64,000 nt of DNA from Cliona cf. orientalis (taxonomy: Eukaryota; Porifera; Demospongiae; Clionaida; Clionaidae): assembly GCA_963930775.1 (NCBI GenBank), contig OZ005689.1, positions 25,914,058 through 25,978,057 on the forward strand, read 5' to 3'. The translations under genes and the position numbers were made by a program. This document shows, in pieces, positions 56,777 through 64,000 of this stretch. The notes below the pieces were generated by a model. That model was not told the DNA's origin. It did no database searches and was given only the letters and a program-made list of their open reading frames with translations. Each line of letters begins with the position of its first letter. Within the stretch, counting starts at the first letter, position 1.

Positions 56777-57925
56777 TCAATTAAAGAGCCAAGCTGAAAG
56801 TTCATCAATTGGCTCGGTGCGAGATGAATTGTCTCCTTGGATTCTTTTCTTTGCTTGGCGTCTCGATTGAGATGAGCGATCACTTAAGATTCTATCATCA
56901 AGGCGTCTTAAGATATCATTAACCTCCTCACTTCGCCACGGCAATGGCTTAACTTGTATAACCTCAAGGTCGCCTTCAACTGCACTCTCTTCACTGGACA
57001 TTAGTTTGATGTGTAGAGCCTCACGCCATTTATCCTTCTTAGGATCAGAAAATGTCATTTTCTCCAATGTAGCTGTGCGTTCTTGTAACTTCTATATATA
57101 AAATAACAACAAAACACAGTCAATGGAAATATATAATTGTGTATCCCCCCTTGAGATTATAACACGCGAGTTTGCCTCCTCCCAGTAAGCCATCCCCCCT
57201 CCCCCACCCCGCCCTGGGAATCACAGATTAAAATTTATTGGTGGCTCATGCTACCAGTGATGGGTTGATTACTTACACTTACTCAACTAATCCTCTCATG
57301 TGCTCTCTTCTTCTGTGCTATACTTTCAGCTTTGCCCCGTCGTCTTATGGACTCTTGTTCACTGCTACTTTTGTAATATCGGTAAGCAGCTTCTGCAAGG
57401 CATAATAATTATAACATACATGCATATTATTTGATAACAAAATAGATATATCTGTACCTCGAATGTCTTCTGTCTTAAAATCGGAATTAAGACCTTTCAC
57501 CTCTTTCATCAACTTATTAAGCACAGCCTGGTTTCTAGGAGACTTGAACGAGACACTGCATAATATAATATTCATTCAATACTGTGAACCAATAGCACTT
57601 AAGTATACAAGCATACCCTGGTGCAATTATCCATCCCACAAAGTCATCATCTTCGTTCTCAAGTAAGGCATACACTCGTCTTGTTTCTCGCTATAATTAT
57701 AGCATAATAGAAGCATTTACCTTAACATGATTTATGAATAAACTTACTCGAACAACATTAGGAACATCAACAGATTTTGAACGTTTCTTTGAGGACCCGC
57801 TACAACTTGTGCTGCTGCTAATCGAGGTGTCCAATTTCTCTTCGAGAGCTGCAACACGACGCTGAGTTTTTGAAACTTGTGATATTAATTTTGCTAGTAG
57901 TTCATTTGTTTTTCGTAGTTCCTCA
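56777..57925 (-). CDS. coiled-coil protein, multi-exon, 5' incomplete, unknown
   Basis: Exons on the minus strand: about 57925-57765 (CEELRKTNELLAKLISQVSK, then RRVAALEEKLDTSISSSTS, ending VVR|GTAAG); near 57690-57620 (RVYALLENEDDDFVGWIIAP); 57555-57460 (FKSPRNQAVLNKLMKEVKGL); 57395-57290 (AAYRYYKSSSEQESIRRR); and 57090-56777 (MTFSDPKKDKWREALHIKLM, then EELSAWLF-type tail to the stop). Starts in a heptad coiled coil and ends with an acidic helical region. The 5' end stops where a plus-strand fragment begins. I do not recognise it; similar helical proteins accompany transposons in sponge and cnidarian genomes. Confidence 0.4.
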
Positions 57926-57951
57926 CACGTATTAGGTGGTAGTTAGAGAGT

Positions 57952-58302
57952 TATCGTGATGCCCATCCAAGTCTTATACTTGATCAGAATCGATATATAG
58001 AAGTATTTGTTGGTGGTGACAGTCAAGACCACAGGGGCCTATTGCGTGTCTCTACAGAAGAATATTTTGCTAAAATACATCGTCAGGAAACTAAGGCTAT
58101 GTCTTTGTGTAGGATGTTAAGGGATCGAATAGAAAACTTGGAGAAGGAATTAGAATCTGGAAGACAAAAATTGGTCACTGTTCATAAAGAAAAAAATCGG
58201 GCTGTTGGTGCCATGCGAGATTTCTGGAGGAATAAAATATTTGAACAGCAATCATACGGAGGGAAGATGGTCTTGGCTGCCATTCGAAGGGGATACTTTT
58301 AG
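57952..58302 (+). pseudogene. C-terminal fragment of an unknown coiled-coil protein
   Basis: Reads from just after a TAG: ESYRDAHPSLILDQNRYIEV, FVGGDSQDHRGLLRVSTEEY, then a coiled coil (LCRMLRDRIENLEKELESGR) to the stop at 58302. No initiation codon precedes the first residues, so the N-terminus is lost. Head-to-head with the minus-strand gene, breakpoints within 30 bp. Confidence 0.4.
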
Positions 58303-58384
58303 ACTATAATTAACTTTGCTGAAGCGGATAATAATATTATTATCACTAAAATTTTAATTAATAATAATAAAGATCAAAATTATC

Positions 58385-59059
58385 AGTCGTTAAGCCAGCG
58401 GTCCAAAACACGTACAAGCGTTGCAGATCCAGGAAGTGCATCCGGTGGCACATTCCAGTGCATGCAATTTTTGCCGTTTTTTATCTATTTTTCTTACCTG
58501 TTCTATTTAGGTCATCTTTCACTTCTAGGACTCCAAACAAAGACCAGAAGACAGAGCAACTCTTTTACTTTCTGCTCGTTCAAGTGCCATAACCCGGAGA
58601 TATTCATGAGCTCTGCGGCAAGCGCTTTTGTGCATGCTACTATAAAGCGCTCACAAAAAGGGCCTCACGTAAAAAGTGGGGCATTTAGGTTCCCCTGGAT
58701 GGATTCCCATGATTCAAGCACCATTCAATAACTCTTGTGTTGCTCTATAATATAAGACTGGAACGAAGGTTTTCCATCGAGCGGTTCCAGAGTTACACGC
58801 TGTTAAAAATAGTACAAAAATTGTTATTTCACTGTGTACGTTTACATACAAACCAATGACATTAACCATAGTACAAGCTAGCTGTATTGCTACTAGCTAT
58901 CAAAGGCCATCTTGAAGTTTTGCTGAAGGTTGTTGGAGCTTTCACAATCAGTCTCCTATTCCATCATCACAGTTATGGTTGACAGAAAGCACTCTCTTCC
59001 AATACTTGGTAATCTGATCACAGGAACATCACCTATTGTGTACGTACATGGGGTCAGGG

Positions 59060-59093
<34 letters not shown>

Positions 59094-59285
59094 GAGGGGG
59101 GGGCGTGAAGTACCAAGACACTAGTAAAGTACTAGCTACCTCCCAATTGTAAGTATACGCTCGGAGTTTTCAGCTAGTCTTGTCCCCAGCCTGGCGCGCG
59201 AGACTAGTTTTCAGCTTTGATGTGAGCTGCTTTAACACAGACTCATCCTCTGATGCACACTGGTAAGGCTCACCCCATCCCAGTT
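58385..59285 (-). repeat. inverted duplicated segment, copy B
   Basis: Partner of 44760-45595. It contains the 32-bp insertion at 59175-59206 that copy A lacks, plus a GA-rich tract near 59065. Confidence 0.8.
59166..59215. mobile_element. 32-bp near-palindromic insertion with perfect 9-bp duplication
   Basis: The insert at 59175-59206 begins TAGTCTTGTCCCCAG and ends GCGCGCGAGACTA. It is flanked by GTTTTCAGC at 59166-59174 and 59207-59215. Copy A has a single ATTTTCAGC at the same place, an empty site. Termini match those of the AcademH-like element (TAGTCTCG). Confidence 0.8.
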
Positions 59286-59375
59286 TGATTGGTGAGCGAG
59301 ATCGTGAGCTATCCTTTGGGTACTTTGCTAACGTGCTACTCCTCTCCTTTAAAATTTTCCTACTTGAAAGTGCCA

Positions 59376-59559
59376 ATGGACAACAGCCACCTCTCAAAGT
59401 TGTCGTCGGATGGCTTGTGTGATGCACTTCAAGACAAAATCCACGAATCAGCATTTCTCACCTTAAGAGCAGATGATCAATGGTGCAATGTTTGTCAAAC
59501 TGACAGAGGATGATCTTAAAGACCTGTTTCTACAGGTTGGTGCTCGTCTGTCCAGAGAG
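59376..59559 (+). pseudogene. SAM-domain-like fragment
   Basis: ATG at 59376 opens LSKLSSDGLCDALQDKIHES with AFLTLRADDQW. In the next frame FVKLTEDDLKDLFLQVGARL follows, ending near a GTATAAG donor. The LT-EDDLK-L-GxR pattern is typical of SAM-domain C-terminal helices. The two parts are in different frames, so this is decayed or an undetected splice. Confidence 0.35.
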
Positions 59560-60330
59560 GTATAAGTATTAATAGTGGTACTGTATATTAAGGTAGTGAA
59601 TTTATTTTCATTAACAACTACATAACTATTAATGTGTGTGCAGGAAAAGTAGTCCACGTAAGCGGACTAACACGGTCCACCGTAGTGACAAAACAAACGG
59701 GCGCCACACTACAAGTGGACGGCCTTCCTTTAACGCGGACTCAGTCAGTGCCCCGTATATGCACAGCACGGTAGCCTACGGTCTCCGTTGCTTGCGCGGA
59801 CACCGTACCATCCCCGTACGTGGCAAACGACGGACTCCGTTGCTACACCTAGAATAACTCCACCCTAATGCCACGCCTACATATTACTGGGCCTCCACAC
59901 GCGCCGGCACATCAAGCATTTCTGCGCATGCGCATATACATTGCCTGCCAGGCGCGCTATATATATGACAACCAAAGAGGTGTGGTTTTCAAGTTAACGA
60001 TCGATCGAGCAGACAGTACAAGTCAACAACAGCAAGCATGGACATTTGTGGATTCTCAGAGCAAGTCCTCATATCGCCACAAAAATAGCCGAGAATGGCC
60101 AAAGGAACAACCAATGAATAAGAGTCTAGTCTCGGAATCTGGACATACTTCAGTTTTGCTGAGATAGTCTCGACGACCCATCACCGCACAGCCAAGTTCA
60201 ACGGTCCATAATTTGGATGGGATGTGAAACTACAGGTATGGCCATACTATTTGTTTACTGGCATAGATACTTCTGCTTGATAGAGCTGGTTCAGTTTTGT
60301 TGGAAACCGAGCCAGCGCGCCAAATAATAT
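59560..60330. other. no gene assigned
   Basis: An ORF at 59868-60167 is open but shows no recognisable motif. TGCGCATGCGCA at 59923 is an NRF1-like palindrome. Confidence 0.4.
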
Positions 60331-60860
60331 TACCATATCCTCCCGAAAATAAGCCCCCCCTTTTTCAGCAGTAGACATGACCTAGACTGGGGAGGGGGCT
60401 TATTTTCGAATATGCACTTTCCCTTGAATATAAGCCCCCCTTAGCCACCATCGTTGGTCACGTACCGCGGGAAATGTCCAGAGTTTGCTTGTCTTATCTC
60501 CAAAAGAGCGGCAACACGAGGATCGGAGGTAGGAAAAAGACTTGTTGTTCCGTGTGTGTACGTCTTTAGAGGAAAGTAAAAGCATCTTGACCGGTTCGTA
60601 AGTGTCTTCGCCAAGCTAGAAGTGCCATCATAACAGAATGACTTCAAAACAGGCTTTTCTAAAAGCCAGCACCATCTTTGTACTCGTAGTCAATTGAAGG
60701 GCGGGGTTACGTACGTACGTACGTACGTGCTCGCGCGCGTGTATATTATGTGCAGTCTATCTACTTGGTGGGAGGGGGGCTTATAATCGAGGCAAACATA
60801 CCTGTGCAAGAACTTGAAGGTCAAAGAGGGGAGGGGGCTTATGTTCGGGAGGATACGGTA
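60331..60860. mobile_element. Tc1/mariner-type miniature element (CCTCCCGAA ends)
   Basis: TACCATATCCTCCCGAAAAT and complement of TACCGTATCCTCCCGAACAT, both continuing into AAGCCCCC. TA at both ends, 530 bp. Internal copies of AAGCCCCCC lie at about 60430 and 60780. Confidence 0.85.
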
Positions 60861-61279
60861 TATTTAAAAAGCCGCCTAGCTAGCAACAAACATTTAATAC
60901 AGTTTCACCTCCTACCTACACCTACACACATTTATAAGCGATCACAGTTGAAAATTTCCAATGACCACTCGCAAAAGGATTGAAAGTTAAGTGTTTGTGT
61001 GTAAAGCCATAAGGGAATGTGTGTTGGTTTTATTGTACTTGCTAGCTCCATACTAGCTATAGACAAGAGGTGCACTCTGCACATAGCTACTAATATTGTG
61101 CACCTGGTATGATGGTTAGCTAACAATAGATTCTGTAATTGAGCTAATAAGCGTTATCTGTCCGATGAATCAACGATGATAATCACTCAATACTTTATCA
61201 TTCTACTTGGTGTTTACTATGCAACTAGACTGGATAGTAGAATAATATTATATGCGTATAATAATTATTATGTTGGAGT
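60861..61279. other. no gene recognised
   Basis: AT-rich spacer before the satellite. Confidence 0.5.
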
Positions 61280-62440
61280 GTCATTTAGGTGTGTAGCTGA
61301 AAGAGCATAAAGGTTAATTAAGGTTATGTGTGGATAATAATAATTATATTAGATGTATGTGTGCGGAATTTGAGCCTGTTCGTGAGTGATTCTGAATGAG
61401 CATATAAATAATATTGTCTAGCCTACTGTAAGATAGCACATCTTACACAGTAAGACTCAGCTAAGATGGCACATCTTTAAGCTGAAAGAGAATAAGGGTA
61501 TGGGTACATGTATGTGTGGATATTTTGTATGTGTGGAGCTTGAGCCTGTTTGTGTCTGGTTGTTGATTCTGAACAAGCATGTAGGATTCTGAACAAGCAT
61601 GTAGTTATTTAGCCTGCTGTAAGATGGCACATCTTTAACAGCAAGACTCAGCCAAGATGCCACATCTTTTAAGCTGAAAGAGAATAAGGGTATGGGTACA
61701 TGTATGTGTGGATATTTTGTGTGTGTGGAGCTTGAGCCTGTTTGTGTCTGGTTGTTGATTCTGAACAAGCATGTAGTTATTTAGCCTGCTGTAAGATGGC
61801 ACATCTTTCACAGCAAGACTCAGCTAAGATGGCACATCTTTAAGCTGAAAGAGGATAAGGGTATGGGTACATGTATGTGTGGATATTTTGTGTGTGTGGA
61901 GCTTGAGCCTGTTTGTGTCTGGTTATCGATTCTGAGCGAGCACGTAGTTATTTAGCCTGCTGTAAGATGGCACATCTTTCACAGCAAGACTCAGCTAAGA
62001 TGGCACATCTTTAAGCTGAAAGAGAATAAGGGTATGGGTACATGTATGTGTGGATACTTGTGTGTGTGTAGAGCTTGAGCCTGTTTGTGTCTGGTTATCG
62101 ATTCTGAGCGGGCACGAAGTTATTTAGCCTGCTGTAAGATGGCACATCTTTCACAGCAAGACTCAGCTAAGATGGCACATCTTAAGGGTATGGATGGATG
62201 GATGTGTGGATATTTTGTGCGTGTGTGTGTGAAGCTTGAGCCTGTTTGTGTCTGGGTGAGTGATTGTGAACGAGCATGTAGGTGGATATCTATTATAGCG
62301 TGGTGTAAGATGGCACATCTTTCACACCAAGACTCTGCTAAGAATCGTTTGGCACAATTCACATATAGCACATCTTTTTGGCCATGCGTAGCCGGTAGAC
62401 AGTGCCGGCCATGTGCTTTCTATATACTCGTGTGCATATG
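61280..62440. repeat. satellite, about 172-bp unit, six to seven copies
   Basis: AAGACTCAGCTAAGATGGCA recurs at 61452, 61643, 61815, 61985, 62158 and, diverged, at 62329. Spacing is 170-173 bp, except one of 191 bp with an extra copy of GATTCTGAACAAGCATGTAG. Each unit holds two GATGGCACATCTT boxes in the same orientation. Confidence 0.9.
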
Positions 62441-62584
62441 AGCGCCTACATGGCAAGACAGTATTATGCAGTTAAAGTTTGGCAGTTAGTACTAGCATAT
62501 CTGTTTAGATTCGAATTCAGTATGTACGCGGGGTATGCATAATTATGTACTCCGTACAGTTATACAGTTTAGCTATATTATGTA

Positions 62585-62706
62585 ATAGTTATATCACGGG
62601 CGCGAGGGATGTATGGGATTTATTGCACCGAAGCCCGAGGGCGCAAAGCGGCCCAAGGGCTGAGTGCAATAAATCCCATACATCCCGAGTGCGCGTGATA
62701 TAACTA
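62585..62706. promoter_or_regulatory. hairpin upstream of Crypton/ZMYM-like ORF
   Basis: ATAGTTATATCACG...GGATGTATGGGATTTATT pairs with AATAAATCCCATACATCC...CGTGATATAACTAT, about 45-bp arms around CGAAGCCCGAGGGCGC. Possibly a miniature element serving as promoter; function inferred only from position. Confidence 0.4.
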
Positions 62707-62798
62707 TTTTATATCCCGAGGCACTGCTGCCATAGCTACAACGCTTAATAGCTTAACACTACTATAGCAACAGAGCGTCTCAGTCTTCGAACTCTTGA

Positions 62799-64000
62799 AT
62801 GGCTAGTTCACCAGCTTTCTATCCCGTTGTTTCTCCTTCGCTCCTGGAAAGTATTACAGTACATCCAACTTGGCCCGAATTCAGCTTAGGAATGGAGGAA
62901 TGGACAGACTCTTACCTTAAATCGCTGAAGTGAAATTTATCCGCTGTCAGCAGCAGGCTCAACGCACACTCTTCTCTATCTCCGCCCCCGCCCAAGTCCC
63001 GCCCAGGCCCATCCTCCCAATTAGCGCCACTTCAGCCCCACCCTCAATATCTATCGCTCGCTAGAACTGCAAATATCCAGGTCCACCCCTCTGAATGCCC
63101 ACCACCTGCAAAGAAGACTCGTTTCTCTAAGCTCAGCAAAGAAGAGCTAGATACCCTTTCTAAAGCTTGTGTTCCTAAAAACACTGAGAATTCAACAAAA
63201 TGGGCATTGGAGAACTTTAACTCCTGGATGAGCAACAGAAACGAGAGCAGCGAGGAGAAGTGTCCTGAGATCCTCATAGAAGATATGGAGCCGACTAGCC
63301 TTAATAAGTGGTTATCCATCTTTATAGCCGAGACCAGAAAAGTTAATGGTGAACCGTATCCTCCTACCACCCTTTAGTTATTGCTATCTGGTCTCCAAAG
63401 ACACATGAAAGCTGTGGATAAGGAGAGAGCTCCAAATATCTTTGCGAAAAATGATGTAGCCTTCCAGACACTGCACCATACGATGGACTCAGTGTATAGA
63501 AAGCTGAGGGCAGACGGTGTTGGTGCTCAGAAACAATCAACTGAGACTTTCACAAAGGAGGAAGAGAACCAGCTATGGGCATGTGGTGTATTAGGTGTTG
63601 ACAACCCTACAAGTTTGCTGCGGGCTGTGCTTTTCAACAACGGGAAAAACTTTTGCTTGCGAGGTGGAAATGAACACAGGAACTTGCGACTGTCTCAGCT
63701 CAGACGAACCGAAAATGGATATACGTACACTGAGAATGCATCTAAAAATCGCTCTGGTGGATTGGCACAATTGCACATCAAAAACAAATCTGTTCAGATT
63801 CACGAGAATCCTGAAGCTGGAGATCGCTGTCACTGTCGTCTCTTGGATCTTTATATTAGTAAACTTCCACCAGAAGCTGTTGAAAAGGATCTTTTTTATG
63901 TTCGCCCAATGGAAAAGGTGAATAAACAACCCCCTACCTATGAACGGTCCGTGTGGTACTACAGCATCCCACTTGGACGCAACAAACTCTCACAGATGGT
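62799..64000 (+). pseudogene. Crypton/ZMYM2-like tyrosine recombinase ORF, two in-frame stops, runs off window
   Basis: ATG at 62799 opens a frame running to the window end apart from TGA at 62931 (codon 45) and TAG at 63375 (codon 193). The N-terminus is Pro/Ser-rich (SPPPPKSRPGPSSQLAPLQP). Then FSKLSKEELDTLSKACVP and ENSTKWALENFNSWMSNRN open the N-terminal helical domain of the ZMYM2/QRICH1/KIAA1958 group. LLSGLQRHMKAVDKERAP, FNNGKNFCLRGGNEHRNLRL and KNRSGGLAQLHIKNKSVQ follow, the DUF3504 region derived from Crypton tyrosine recombinases, with the HxxR-type EHRNLR segment. The catalytic Tyr would lie beyond the window. Either a Crypton element or a domesticated paralogue; the stops argue for decay. 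Confidence 0.75.

Noticed and set aside
59868..60167. 99-codon ORF with Gln-rich centre
   Set aside because: No motif, no codon-pattern support and no homologous copy in the window; not listed as a gene.
61457..61768. Minus-strand ORF with repeated peptide
   Set aside because: Product of the 172-bp satellite.

Overview
This window looks like an intron-bearing, repeat-choked invertebrate genome. An early-branching metazoan, most likely a demosponge, fits best: short GT-AG introns, many coexisting DNA-transposon superfamilies, CR1/L2-like and Penelope-like retroelement debris, and a decayed protein kinase gene of a kind that is expanded in sponges. The organism assignment is inference; no rRNA or unambiguous host gene is present. 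Nearly every coding stretch belongs to a mobile element.

Layout. 0-5.5 kb: part of a piggyBac-like transposase (minus), an unrecognised ORF facing away from it, miniature elements ending in CACTAAG, and nested hAT-type miniature elements. 5.9-10.8 kb: a 4.9-kb DNA transposon with a RAG1-like DDE transposase (minus, one frameshift) and a chromo-barrel protein (plus); it is the parent of two 0.66-kb miniature elements at 49.8 and 52.2 kb. 10.8-15.4 kb: a TTAA-type miniature element, a 5'-truncated non-LTR reverse transcriptase and a Penelope-like GIY-YIG fragment. 16.8-34.5 kb: three copies of a multi-exon transposon whose protein carries a HADNCSGQNKNR motif (DUF7869-like). Copy 2 is interrupted by a 5.8-kb helicase-encoding Academ-type (AcademH-like) element with long terminal inverted repeats and a perfect 9-bp target duplication. 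35.5-39.3 kb: a CACTAAG-type array with a 1-kb foldback element inserted in it. 40.9-44.5 kb: a kinase pseudogene and a proline-rich minisatellite ORF. 44.6-45.6 and 58.4-59.3 kb: an inverted duplicated segment. 46.3-54.8 kb: two hAT transposase genes, both interrupted by miniature elements. 55-64 kb: small unknown genes, miniature elements, a 172-bp satellite and a Crypton/ZMYM-like tyrosine recombinase ORF with two in-frame stops.

Most notable: two 32-bp palindromic sequences (44710-44741 and 59175-59206) behave as minimal mobile units. Each is flanked by a 9-bp direct repeat, their ends resemble the AcademH-like termini, and one has a matching empty site elsewhere in the window. The RAG1-like transposon, its exact internal-deletion derivatives, and the terminal motif it shares with the unrelated DUF7869-like family form a second connected system.
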